From NCBI GenBank assembly GCA_033283265.1, contig JAWMQN010000001.1, forward strand, positions 124,001 through 188,000: a DNA stretch of 64,000 nucleotides, written 5' to 3'. Shown here piece by piece: positions 39,669 through 48,561 of the stretch (position 1 is the stretch's first letter; each line of letters begins with the position of its first letter). The notes under the pieces were generated by a model, which was not told where the DNA came from, did no database searches, and worked only from the letters and a program-made list of their open reading frames with translations. A program made the translations under genes and the position numbers. The DNA is from Mangrovimicrobium sp033283265 (GTDB taxonomy: Bacteria > Pseudomonadota > Gammaproteobacteria > Pseudomonadales > Halieaceae).

Positions 39669-40580
39669 TTACAGGAAGGAAAGCACCTCCGCCGCCTCCT
39701 CGATGCGCTTGAAGGCGGTATCGTCGGTCATGTCATCCAGCCCCAGTATCAGACGCGTCACGCCCGCTTCAGCGTAGGCCGGGATGAGTTCCGCGGCCTC
39801 GCCAAGGCTGGTATCCAGCGCCCAGGGCGGGCGTTCACCGATATTGATGTAGGCCGCGGGCACCAGCAGGCTGATATCCATGGCGTCGAAATCCCGCTCC
39901 GCTTCCGCGCAAAATTCGCGCAACATGCCGAGTTGTTCGCGAACCTGGGCCGGACTGAGCATGGAGGGCAGCCAGCCGTCGGCAATCGCAGCCACCCGCT
40001 TCAGGGCCCGGGAATTGTCTGTCTTGTCGTTACCGGAGCCGAGCAGGACGGGTGGGTGGGGGCTCTGCCAGGGCTTGGGGTTCGAGTGCAGCGGCGGGAA
40101 TGAAAAGTAGTCGCCAGTGAATGACGCCACTTCTTCCGTCCACAGAGTTTTCAGGGCGCGCACGGCCTCACTGGCAATCTTTACCCGCTGGCGGTAGGGT
40201 GCGCCCATGATCTCGGACTCCTCTTCGATCCAGCCGTGCCCCACACCCAGCACAAAGCGACCCCTGGCGATGCGGTCGAGGGTGGCGACCTCCTTGGCCA
40301 GCACCAGCGGGTTGCGCTGGCTGACCAGGCAGATATCCATGCCAAACACCAGCTTTTCGGTGACCGCTGCCGCCGCTGCCATACTGACGAAAGGATCCGG
40401 CATATGCCGGTAGTTCTCGGGCAACGGCACCCCGTAGCGCTGGGGGTCGGCGATCTCGGCGGGAATGATAATGTGTTCCCCGGTCCACATGGACTCAAAG
40501 CCGAGGGCTTCGGTATGCTTGGCAAGCTCGGTGAAGGCCGGGCCAAACCAGGGGTAGTTTGCGGAGGTTCCGATTTTCAA
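39669..40580 (-). CDS. LLM-class (luciferase-like) flavin/F420-type oxidoreductase, TIGR03619-like
   Basis: A 303-residue bacterial luciferase-like monooxygenase-fold protein. Seen: KIGTSANYPWFGPAFTELA at the start, GFESMWTGEHIIIP, FVLGVGHGWIEEE and PVLLGSG. The subfamily is often annotated as F420-dependent, but F420 is not general in Gammaproteobacteria and FMN is equally possible. It is divergent from arfB with ~190 bases between and convergent with the EAL gene. The substrate is unknown. Confidence 0.8.
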   Translation of the reverse strand: MKIGTSANYPWFGPAFTELAKHTEALGFESMWTGEHIIIPAEIADPQRYGVPLPENYRHMPDPFVSMAAAAAVTEKLVFGMDICLVSQRNPLVLAKEVATLDRIARGRFVLGVGHGWIEEESEIMGAPYRQRVKIASEAVRALKTLWTEEVASFTGDYFSFPPLHSNPKPWQSPHPPVLLGSGNDKTDNSRALKRVAAIADGWLPSMLSPAQVREQLGMLREFCAEAERDFDAMDISLLVPAAYINIGERPPWALDTSLGEAAELIPAYAEAGVTRLILGLDDMTDDTAFKRIEEAAEVLSFL

Positions 40581-40772
40581 GCTGGCTGCCTCTTGTCGTT
40601 ATCGTTGGTCGCGCTTGCTTCCCGCTGGCCGGGAAGATTAAAAAGCCAGGTTTTACTTTAATCCAGTCCGGGGCGGCCGTAAACAGCGCGGACGGTAGAG
40701 CTGGATGGCCGTCTTCCGGTTCGACCCAGTTGCCGGATCAGTGTGGGAAAGTCGCAGGATACCAGACCCGAG

Positions 40773-41192
40773 ATGCCAGACCTGATCGTTACCTCCAGCC
40801 TGACGATTCCCGAGCGGGAAATCGAGGTTGCCGCCATCCGCGCCCAGGGGGCCGGCGGGCAGAATGTGAACAAGGTGTCCTCCGCCGTGCACCTGCGCTT
40901 CGATATCCGCGCGTCGTCACTGCCGGAAATCTACAAGGAGCGCCTGCTGGCCCTGCGCGACCAGCGGATTACCAGGGAGGGCGTGATCGTGATCAAGGCG
41001 CAGCAGTACCGCACCCAGGAGAAGAACCGCGAGGATGGCATGCGCCGCCTGGCGGACCTGGTCCGCAAGGTGACCCAGGTAGCCAAGGCAAGGCGGGCGA
41101 CGCGGCCGAGCAGGGCGGCCAAGGCGCGACGGATGGACAGCAAGACACATCGCGGCAATATCAAGTCCCTGCGCGGGAAGGTCGTCGACTGA
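40773..41192 (+). CDS. arfB: Aminoacyl-tRNA hydrolase ArfB (YaeJ), ribosome rescue
   Basis: A ~139-residue protein that frees stalled ribosomes by hydrolysing peptidyl-tRNA. Seen: the catalytic GGQ motif in RAQGAGGQNVNKVSSAVHLRF near residue 30, INIR-type IRASSLPEIYKERLL, and a basic tail (KARRATRPSRAAKARR) that enters the mRNA channel. ATG 40773 gives the E. coli-like N-terminus; an in-frame GTG at 40743 would add ten residues. ArfB tails end in basic helices like this one. Confidence 0.93.
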   Translation: MPDLIVTSSLTIPEREIEVAAIRAQGAGGQNVNKVSSAVHLRFDIRASSLPEIYKERLLALRDQRITREGVIVIKAQQYRTQEKNREDGMRRLADLVRKVTQVAKARRATRPSRAAKARRMDSKTHRGNIKSLRGKVVD

Positions 41193-41244
41193 GTGCTGGC
41201 GAATGCCGCCTCAGGATAAATTCAGGCCTCTGGCTACCGCGTCG

Positions 41245-42477
41245 TCACCCGCCATATTTCAGGCTGAGCTGCAGCAGGTAGGTCGCACGGCTCACGTACT
41301 CGCCGCTGAACGAACCCATGCCTGGAATCGGCGGCGTGCTCACGGGGGAGTCGCCGAAATCCATATAGCTGAGCGAGGCCTCGATACGGTAGTCCGGCTT
41401 CCACTGCCACTCGGCGGCAACGCCCAGGGACGCTATCGAATCCAGACGCAGTGACATGGTACGTTGCGTATCATCGATGATCTGGCTGGTGACCAGCCCT
41501 CCCACCCCGAGCATCCAGCGCTCTGCTACCGGCCACGAATAGCTGGCGGCAAAGGCGAAGATGTCGTCGAATTTCTGCTCGGATTCGAGAAAGCCCTGGC
41601 CATTGAAGTAAAACTCGGAAAGCTGGAATTCGCTGAAGTCGATCCAGGCCGTGTCGATCGTGATCGCATGCCGGTTGGGGAATTCGTGGTAGACACCGAC
41701 AAAAATCGATTGCGGCGATTGGCTCCGGACCTCGACATCCGCGTCGAGTACGCCGAGCCTGCGCATGACTTCCTCTGTGCGCGGACCCAGGCGCGAGAGC
41801 CTGTTGCGACCTTCCTGGGTGGCGTCAATCTGCGAGCTGTAGGCCACACCCCAGCGTGTCGCGGCACTGATTTCGTAGAGTGCGGACAGGCCAAACCCGT
41901 ACTCCAGGCTGTCGGTCTCTATGCGCGACTTGCCGTCGCCAAATCCCGGGTCGAATATGTTGGCCACGGCGCGTTCCTGCTCGTAGCTGGCGTAGGTGAT
42001 GGCGATGCTGCCAGCCACTGACCATTTATCATCGAGTTGATAGGCGAGACTAGGAAGCGCGCTGACGTAGAGCGCGTCGTATTCCCGCAGGAAATAGCGC
42101 CCGGGCCAGTCGCCGAGGTCATCGGAAAACCCGGCACCGAGGACGGTGAATGCAAAGGAGGTGCGCTCGTCAATCGGCTCGACGAAAAAAATACGCGGGA
42201 TGAGGGTACTGCTGGAGCTTTTCGACGTGCTGGTGTCGCCGTTCTCGAAACCGCTTTGCCACTTGGACCGGCTGTCGAACAACATTATTTCGGCCTCGAG
42301 GGCGCGCTTGTCCAGGCGGGTAATGCCGGCGGGGTTGCTTCCCGCCGTCGCAGCGCTGTCGGCTGTTGCCGTCAACCCGGAGAGTCCCGGGTAGGGGCGG
42401 GCGTCAGCTGCTACCGCATAGAGGGCTGTCACCAGTAAGCACAGGCCTGCTATACGGCAGCTCTTGGAAATTACCAC
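41245..42477 (-). CDS. FadL/OMPP1-like outer-membrane protein
   Basis: A 410-residue exported barrel. GTG 42477 has GAGG eight bases upstream and opens a clean signal peptide (VVISKSCRIAGLCLLVTALYA...); an ATG at 42558 has no binding site and overlaps the next gene. Seen: the OMPP1/FadL-like alternation, SNPAGITRL near the mature start (FadL family typically has NPAG), and a barrel end. FadL proteins import hydrophobic compounds across the outer membrane. It is the last gene of the seven-gene minus-strand envelope cluster. Confidence 0.75.
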   Translation of the reverse strand: MVISKSCRIAGLCLLVTALYAVAADARPYPGLSGLTATADSAATAGSNPAGITRLDKRALEAEIMLFDSRSKWQSGFENGDTSTSKSSSSTLIPRIFFVEPIDERTSFAFTVLGAGFSDDLGDWPGRYFLREYDALYVSALPSLAYQLDDKWSVAGSIAITYASYEQERAVANIFDPGFGDGKSRIETDSLEYGFGLSALYEISAATRWGVAYSSQIDATQEGRNRLSRLGPRTEEVMRRLGVLDADVEVRSQSPQSIFVGVYHEFPNRHAITIDTAWIDFSEFQLSEFYFNGQGFLESEQKFDDIFAFAASYSWPVAERWMLGVGGLVTSQIIDDTQRTMSLRLDSIASLGVAAEWQWKPDYRIEASLSYMDFGDSPVSTPPIPGMGSFSGEYVSRATYLLQLSLKYGG

Positions 42478-42550
42478 GACGTTTGCCTCGAGTCCCAGTT
42501 TCCAGTGCCAGACACCTGCCACGATCCGAGCCGCGGCATCGCCGGGGTTG

Positions 42551-43153
42551 TCAGTCATTGCACAGGAGTTCGATCTTGGTCCTGGCCAGTTGTACCGCTT
42601 CTACAGTGGTTGCGTCCACCATCTGCTGCTTGGCGGCCAGGCACTCCTCCGCTTCTTCGCGGGATTCGCTGGCAACCGCACTCACAGCGGCGGTGTTCTC
42701 CGGTTTGCAGTAGGCCGACGTGACCCGGCGCAGGTTGGCGGTGTCACCGGCTTTCTCCACCGCCACGCAGTCGCCGCTGCGAATCTCGCGCTGGTCGGTA
42801 ACCACCTGGATCAGGCCGGCCGAACCAAGGTCCACTTCGTAGAGCATGCCGCGGGTACTGCCCTGCGCACCGCTGGCGATCGCACTGCCGGCGATGCCGC
42901 CGATAATCGCGTTGCGCGCCTTCTTGCTCGATGACTTGCCCTTGGCCGACAGCAGCCCCAGTGATCCGCCGACCACGGCCCCGGCGGGGACGGCGCCGCT
43001 CTTCAGGTCCACCTCTCGTCCGCCCCTGACCACACCGTACTGCACGCTGACACTTTGTCCGGCCCGTTGCGCCTGCACCGGGGCAGGGACGACTATGCAG
43101 GCCACGAGACAGGAAAGTGAAACGCTTTTTAACACACTGCCGAGATGCTTCAT
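42551..43153 (-). CDS. Exported glycine-zipper protein of unknown function
   Basis: A 200-residue protein. ATG 43153 with GGAGA upstream; a signal peptide with a possible lipobox at Cys19 (SCLVAC) or cleavage after VQA near residue 28. Seen: a glycine-zipper segment GAVPAGAVVGGSLGLLSA and NAIIGGIAGSAIASGAQG (~53-98), as in membrane-anchored or outer-membrane zipper proteins, then a cysteine-containing C-terminus (GDCVAV, SAYCKP, EECLAA, ELLCND). Similar zippers occur in SlyB-like lipoproteins. It lies between the patatin and FadL-like genes. Confidence 0.65.
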   Translation of the reverse strand: MKHLGSVLKSVSLSCLVACIVVPAPVQAQRAGQSVSVQYGVVRGGREVDLKSGAVPAGAVVGGSLGLLSAKGKSSSKKARNAIIGGIAGSAIASGAQGSTRGMLYEVDLGSAGLIQVVTDQREIRSGDCVAVEKAGDTANLRRVTSAYCKPENTAAVSAVASESREEAEECLAAKQQMVDATTVEAVQLARTKIELLCND

Positions 43154-43176
43154 TACGGTCTCCATAAGTGACTTCG

Positions 43177-44358
43177 TCACTGATCGTACTCACTGAATAG
43201 TTGCTGCTCCCAGGCCTCGCCTGCCAGCGCCTTCTGGTAGCCGAGGTCGAAAAGCGATTGCATATACACCGGGTCGAATGGCTCGCTGGAGGTGTTTTCC
43301 ACCTCCTGCGGAATGTAGGCGAGGTGGAAATCGAGGCCGTCGCGCCTGGCGGTCGCAAATATGCGTATCATGTCGCCCAGCCCCTGCTGTTTTATCAGCA
43401 TGGCCATTGAGCGCCCCGCGATCCCGCCCAGGGTCGGCTTGACCACGGCCGAACTCGCCTGCAGGGTGGAGTTGCGAATGACGTAGAGGCTGCGTTTGCG
43501 CTCGAGCCCTGCTTCCTCCGACAGTTTTCCCAGTTCCATCCACAGCGGGTAAATAAAGGCCTGTGCGGCGATACCGCCGTCGACGTGCATCTCCCGGTAG
43601 GTCCGTCCGTCGACAAGAACATCGAAGTACACGGGTGGAAAGGCCACGGGGATCGACGCCGAGGCGACGAGAATATCGCGAAACAACTGCAGGGCAGTGG
43701 GCTGCGCGCTGTTGGCAATCTCGCCCATGTCCCACAGGACGCCGCGGCCTGCATCGAGATTGGTGGTGCCTACCAGCAGCCGCCGCCCGCGCCGGTGCTG
43801 CTCGGCGATTTTTGCCAGGAGCTGTGCATCGACCATGCTTGCGACCTGTTGGCGCAATGGCGCCGAATCGGAGACCGCGTCGCCGCGCAGGGCGGCCAGG
43901 GTTGAGCGCCTGGTCAGGATGTCGCTGGTGCTGGTGCCCGTGTAGAGTTTTTCCAGCACCGGGTCGTAGGCACTGCCGAGGAAGGCGAAGGGCGCCATCA
44001 GCGCACCGGTACTGATTCCGGTGACCACGTCAAAGTCGGGTCGCGACCCCTCGCGGGTCCATCCCACCAGTACGCCGGCGCCATAGGCGCCGTTGGCGCC
44101 ACCGCCCGAGAGTGCGAGGATGGCGGCGGGAACGTCGTCGGCGATGCCAGCGGCCCGCTTTTGCGCAAGGATGGTCGCGAGGCGGGAGTAAACCTCGTCC
44201 TCAACCAGGACGTCGGCAATCCGGGCCTGGGGAATGCCAGGGATTATGGCTTCCTGTTCGCGCCCGGCCGGAACCGCGTGGCGTTCCGGGGGCGAGGCGC
44301 AGGCTGCCAGAAGCGCGAGGGACAGTAGCAGGATGCTGGCGGCATGTTTCGCGGGCAT
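43177..44358 (-). CDS. Patatin-like phospholipase lipoprotein
   Basis: A 393-residue predicted lipoprotein: signal peptide with lipobox at Cys20 (LALLAACA). The catalytic pieces are intact: GGGANGAYG (oxyanion loop, ~85-93), GISTG with nucleophile Ser116, and the DGG aspartate near residue 260 (MHVDGGIAAQAF). Patatins cleave acyl ester bonds in lipids. Being a lipoprotein, it should sit on the outer or inner membrane facing the periplasm. It starts three bases after the DUF3604 stop, so these two are surely one operon. Confidence 0.88.
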   Translation of the reverse strand: MPAKHAASILLLSLALLAACASPPERHAVPAGREQEAIIPGIPQARIADVLVEDEVYSRLATILAQKRAAGIADDVPAAILALSGGGANGAYGAGVLVGWTREGSRPDFDVVTGISTGALMAPFAFLGSAYDPVLEKLYTGTSTSDILTRRSTLAALRGDAVSDSAPLRQQVASMVDAQLLAKIAEQHRRGRRLLVGTTNLDAGRGVLWDMGEIANSAQPTALQLFRDILVASASIPVAFPPVYFDVLVDGRTYREMHVDGGIAAQAFIYPLWMELGKLSEEAGLERKRSLYVIRNSTLQASSAVVKPTLGGIAGRSMAMLIKQQGLGDMIRIFATARRDGLDFHLAYIPQEVENTSSEPFDPVYMQSLFDLGYQKALAGEAWEQQLFSEYDQ

Positions 44359-44361
44359 GGC

Positions 44362-46281
44362 TCAGGGCGTGTACCAGATGGGCGAAGTGTAGGCGCGTTC
44401 CTGCTGGGTAGGCTGAACCTCTTCAGGCAGGTCCAGGCCGAAATATGCCGCGTCGTAGGTCGTCCAGTTGGGCGTCGGGATTTCCAGCACGCGCACATAG
44501 TAGAACGCGCGCTGCTGCGGATCGAAATCGGGGTCCTGCCAGTGGGCCAGCATCAGCGCATCGCCGATGCTGTTGGTATATGTAGCGGTGGTGACATCCA
44601 CCGTATTGCCGACTGCCGATTCACATTGTCCCTGGCTGGTGATCGCCCGCTCGTCGGAGCAGTAGGCATCGTATACCCGCTCGTGCAATTCGCCCTTGCC
44701 ATCCATCCATCCCTTGACCACCTGCACCCGGTCGAGGTTGGCGCCATCGAGGTCGCGCAGGGCGCGGATCAACAGTACCGGCGCCTTGCCCGCGGGCGCG
44801 GCGCGCAGTTCACCGCCCATGGGAACACCGCGTCGATAGCCGGTTTCAGCAAAGTCCGGCCGCTGTACGTCGGCTTCGCTGAAATCCCAGCCGGCGAAGA
44901 CGCGTACTGTCATGCGGGTGCCGGTACTGGCGTAGACTTCCTTGCGGGCGAGGGCGTCCCAGATGCCCTCCCGGGTGTTGTTGTTTGCCCACACTCCGGC
45001 GAGGCCTGACGCCAGTGACTTGACGTGACGGATGGTAATGTCGGGACCGCCGGGTTGTTGCAGGAACCCGGTGATGCGCTCCTCGAAGCGGCCGGGGTCG
45101 TTACTTGGTTCGGCAGGTGTGGCCTTGCCGAAGTAGTTGTCTTCCTGGGTCGTTGCCAGTGAGGTGTGGGTGTCGGTGGAGCCGATCATGCCGAACTTGA
45201 AGGGGTTCGCTCCCAGCTTGTCCTCGTACTTCAGGCCGCGCTTGAGTGCCTCGCGGGCATATTCCCGCGGCAGCATGTCCGGCGTCTTCGGTTCCGGCCC
45301 GAAGCTGCCCTTGTCCCAGGTGCCGTAATCGGCGAACTCGTCAGTTGGTGAAAGCGCCGGGTGAGTCTCGCCGTCGCCCTTGATCTGGGTAACCTCGAGC
45401 AGTGGCTCCCAGCGCATCCTGCGTTCGGCATAGTCCCGGCTCAGCCGTTTGCCGCTCTGGGTCCTGTCATCGAACATCAGCCCGTTCGACAGGTTGCCGT
45501 TGTGGGGAATGGCTAGCAGTCGGCCGCCTGTCCTGTTCTCGTAGGCCGCCATCCACTGCCACAACTCCTCCGGGTCCGTCGTATCGTAGTTGGAAATCGG
45601 GATGATCTGGTCCGCGAGGCTCTTGCCATCGCGAAACAGGACATTGCGGTGCAGGTTGTTGCCGCCGGGGCTCGAGGTCCACTCGAAGCCGATCATCGCG
45701 GTAAACACCCCGGGCTGGTTGTATTTTTCCGCGGCGCTGGTCAGGCGTTGCCACGCCGAGCGGGTAATTGCCTCATTGCCCGCCAATGGGTCCTTGCGCG
45801 TGGTCATTCCCTGACCCCAAAGAGTGTAGGCCTCGCCGTATTTGCCCGAGTAGACCAGTTCGGAAATCTCCCGGCCGAATTCCGTTTTCAGCAATTCCGG
45901 ATTTTTCTCGGCGATCATCGGGGCCAGCCCGATATTCTCCGAGTGGTCGGAGACCACGATGAAATCCAGCGGCCGTTGCAGGCGCGCGCGCACCCCCTTG
46001 CTGGCTACCACCAGTTCTCCGCGGGCGAAGCGATAGGCCTCTTCCGGCCCGAGGATGTCGCCTATCATGCCCGCGTCGGTGGAATAGGCGGTATGTACGT
46101 GGGTATCGCCCCAGTACACCTGCTGGGGATAACCTGCGTTGAGGTAGGGTGAGTACTCCTGCTTGCCGAGGTGATTGCTGGCCGAGGGTTGTTCACCGTA
46201 GCCGGCGTAATCCGCTGCGTGCACTGGAACAGCGAGCACCAGGCACGTGGAGAGTATCGCGACACCAATAGGTGTTTTCAT
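44362..46281 (-). CDS. DUF3604 protein, exported PHP-like metal hydrolase
   Basis: A 639-residue exported protein. ATG 46281 follows AGAGGA with seven-base spacing and gives a signal peptide ending at VHA-ADY. Seen: PHP-type metal motifs GDTHVHTAYSTDAG (His61, His63), VVSDHSENIG (Asp112, His113) and the late GSTDTHT, so the fold probably coordinates two or three metals like other PHP phosphoesterases. DUF3604 has no assigned substrate. It overlaps no gene but lies 14 bases from the preceding barrel gene and three from patatin. Confidence 0.82.
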   Translation of the reverse strand: MKTPIGVAILSTCLVLAVPVHAADYAGYGEQPSASNHLGKQEYSPYLNAGYPQQVYWGDTHVHTAYSTDAGMIGDILGPEEAYRFARGELVVASKGVRARLQRPLDFIVVSDHSENIGLAPMIAEKNPELLKTEFGREISELVYSGKYGEAYTLWGQGMTTRKDPLAGNEAITRSAWQRLTSAAEKYNQPGVFTAMIGFEWTSSPGGNNLHRNVLFRDGKSLADQIIPISNYDTTDPEELWQWMAAYENRTGGRLLAIPHNGNLSNGLMFDDRTQSGKRLSRDYAERRMRWEPLLEVTQIKGDGETHPALSPTDEFADYGTWDKGSFGPEPKTPDMLPREYAREALKRGLKYEDKLGANPFKFGMIGSTDTHTSLATTQEDNYFGKATPAEPSNDPGRFEERITGFLQQPGGPDITIRHVKSLASGLAGVWANNNTREGIWDALARKEVYASTGTRMTVRVFAGWDFSEADVQRPDFAETGYRRGVPMGGELRAAPAGKAPVLLIRALRDLDGANLDRVQVVKGWMDGKGELHERVYDAYCSDERAITSQGQCESAVGNTVDVTTATYTNSIGDALMLAHWQDPDFDPQQRAFYYVRVLEIPTPNWTTYDAAYFGLDLPEEVQPTQQERAYTSPIWYTP

Positions 46282-46295
46282 TGTCGAGTCCTCTT

Positions 46296-47045
46296 CTAGA
46301 AGTTCCAGGTCAGCCCCAGGATGACGCCATACTGCTCGACGTCGTAGACGAAACCGCTGTCGTCGTAGTCGACGTCGTAGATGCGGTAGCCGAGAGTGGT
46401 TCCAATCGCGTCGTTCCACTGGTAGCCGATGTTGATCGCCGTGTCGTAGAAAAGGTCGGAGCCCGCGCCGAAGCCGCCGAGGCCGAACCAGCCGGTGAGG
46501 TAAAAGGCGGAATCCCCGAGGCTGGTGCGCCCCTTCATCCCGACCATGGGGTCGACCCAGTCCTCGGTATTGTTGACGCGCTTGCCGGCCAGCAGCCCCA
46601 GGCCGCCGCGGAATTTCAGGGTGGTATCGATATCCCAGTAGCGCGCGCCGACGAAGGCGTCGAGGTTGCTGTCCTGGTCGGCAAACAGCTCGTAGGAATA
46701 GGCCGCGGAAAACAGCGTGTTTTTCGAGATCGAGCGCATCCGCAGGTCGATCTCCCTGATCAGGTCCTCGTCGGACTGGGTGTCGGTGTAGAGGTAGTCC
46801 ACCAGGAAGCCGTGGCGGCCCTTTTTCCCGGTAAAAATCAGCATGTAGCTCGCCTCGTTGTCATCGAAGGCGTCACTCGGGCTGAGATCGATCGGCACCT
46901 TGGGAGCGCCGGGAATGGTGGCGACGTCGCCGTCGAACCCGGCAAACCAGATATAGGGGCTCAGAGCAAAGTCCCAACTGCCCTGGGCCAGTGCGCTGCC
47001 GGGGAGCAGCGCGGCAAGCAATGCCATGGCCGGGAGATTTTTCAT
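46296..47045 (-). CDS. Outer-membrane beta-barrel protein
   Basis: A 249-residue protein: signal peptide (GSALA-QGS) then alternating polar/hydrophobic strands with many aromatic residues (FALSPYIWFAGFDGDV, GRHGFLVDYLYTDTQS) and a C-terminal phenylalanine (LGLTWNF), the classical BamA signal. ATG 47045 has GAGG nine bases upstream. The start of the mature part resembles small outer-membrane proteins of the OmpX/outer-membrane transport type but I cannot name a family with confidence. Confidence 0.75.
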   Translation of the reverse strand: MKNLPAMALLAALLPGSALAQGSWDFALSPYIWFAGFDGDVATIPGAPKVPIDLSPSDAFDDNEASYMLIFTGKKGRHGFLVDYLYTDTQSDEDLIREIDLRMRSISKNTLFSAAYSYELFADQDSNLDAFVGARYWDIDTTLKFRGGLGLLAGKRVNNTEDWVDPMVGMKGRTSLGDSAFYLTGWFGLGGFGAGSDLFYDTAINIGYQWNDAIGTTLGYRIYDVDYDDSGFVYDVEQYGVILGLTWNF

Positions 47046-47075
47046 GGTGGATTCCTCGTGGTTGAACATCGGCTG

Positions 47076-48509
47076 TTAATCACTGCTTTTTTTTGCCAGG
47101 GGCCTGCTGTACTCGGCGAACGCGGCGAGGTCTGGGTCGTAAATCCGCATGATGACGTCGAGATTCTCATCCCTGCGTTCGATGGGCAGCCAGTTCTCGG
47201 CTGGCACACCCTCGGGCTGTTCGGCCGCGATGTGGATCGCGATCCCGCCGTCCGCATCCAGCTTCATGCCCGCGTTCTCACCGACGCTGTACTTCTTGCG
47301 CTCGTTGGGGATGAAGAAGCCATTGGCGGAATCGTAGAGGGTGAGTGACCAGAAGGCCCTCGCGGGGGGGAGCTGGTCCGCGGTCATCTGTATGACATAG
47401 TCATTCATGGCGTTCATCGGCGCGCCATCCTCGGTCAGTATCGCCGGGTAGATGGCTTCAGAGGAGGGCAGGCCGATGGGGCCGACGACCGACTGGACGA
47501 GGAGGGTTTCGGCGTCGATGTGGCCCCGGGTCCTGAACATCTTGTCCTGCATTGCCTTGAAGGTGGCAGGATCAAACATCCTGGCAAATTCCTCTTCCCG
47601 GACTTTGTCCACCGCTGCGCGGAAGCGGGCGCCGTCGTAACCCTGGGCCTTGTGCGCGTCGTAGGCACTGTCGGGCCCGATACCCATGGGTGCCAGCGCT
47701 GCCAGCAACTTCTGGTCGACCGGGTCGCTGGCATCGATTGTGGAATGCGCGAGAGTAAACTGGATGACCTGGGGGAAATTGTTGGCGTAAATGTCTGAAT
47801 CGGTCAGGCCCACGTCGGGGAAGCCCGGGTCCGCCGGCGCCTTGGCAGCTTCGCCTTTGAAGCTGGCTAGACCGACCGCTTTCACCGATTGCATTTGCGC
47901 CAGGATCCGCTCGAAACGTTCGGGATCGTTGGCGTGGGGCATGACGCGCAATACGGCGGAGACATAGTCGCCGGTCATTTCGAATTCCCGGTCGATGCCT
48001 TCCACCGGTGCGCCGTCGTAGCCGGCTGTGCGCGCGGTGTAGAACAGGACTTTCTCGGGTTTCTGGAAATCCCCCTTGGTTACCGACAGCGGCACGTTGA
48101 CGTGGTGGTCGTAGCCGGTGACCATCAGCGAAACATAGGTGGACTCAAATGCCGGCAACTCGAGAACCATCGGTTCTGCGCGCAGGTCGAGCATACAACT
48201 GATATACAGGGTGTCGTTGTTGGGCCGCGCGATGTCCCTCATCGTGTGGTCCTTCAATACTGTATCCGCGACGCAGTGGTTCCAGCCCTGTTTCAGGGCA
48301 AATTTGTTGTTGACGTTGTACATCGCCACAAAGCGATAGGTCTGGCGAACGATATCCTCGATCTGCTGGTCGCTCAGGACCTCCGCCGCTACCTGTGCCT
48401 GCTCGGCCACGGGAGCAGGAGCTTCCACGGGTGCTGGTGGCTGCTGGTCCGAGCATCCGAAAAAAGTCAGCAGCAGGGCTGCCAGCGCGGTTCTGCTTAT
48501 CGTGTTCAT
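47076..48509 (-). CDS. DUF1254/DUF1214-like lipoprotein
   Basis: A 477-residue predicted lipoprotein (signal peptide with Cys near residue 19, TFFGCSD, proline-rich linker). Seen: RPNNDTLYISCMLDLRAEPMVLELP, which recalls the DUF1254 N-terminal domain, and a C-terminal ARAFWSLTLYDSANGFFIPN, recalling DUF1214. Proteins with this pair occur as secreted or periplasmic proteins of unknown function. It is the second gene of the seven-gene cluster, 52 bases after the preceding gene. Confidence 0.8.
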   Translation of the reverse strand: MNTISRTALAALLLTFFGCSDQQPPAPVEAPAPVAEQAQVAAEVLSDQQIEDIVRQTYRFVAMYNVNNKFALKQGWNHCVADTVLKDHTMRDIARPNNDTLYISCMLDLRAEPMVLELPAFESTYVSLMVTGYDHHVNVPLSVTKGDFQKPEKVLFYTARTAGYDGAPVEGIDREFEMTGDYVSAVLRVMPHANDPERFERILAQMQSVKAVGLASFKGEAAKAPADPGFPDVGLTDSDIYANNFPQVIQFTLAHSTIDASDPVDQKLLAALAPMGIGPDSAYDAHKAQGYDGARFRAAVDKVREEEFARMFDPATFKAMQDKMFRTRGHIDAETLLVQSVVGPIGLPSSEAIYPAILTEDGAPMNAMNDYVIQMTADQLPPARAFWSLTLYDSANGFFIPNERKKYSVGENAGMKLDADGGIAIHIAAEQPEGVPAENWLPIERRDENLDVIMRIYDPDLAAFAEYSRPLAKKSSD

Positions 48510-48561
48510 TCCATTTCTCCCAGCTTGTTGAATGTCCGCCGGTGAACCGGCAATTGCCCGC

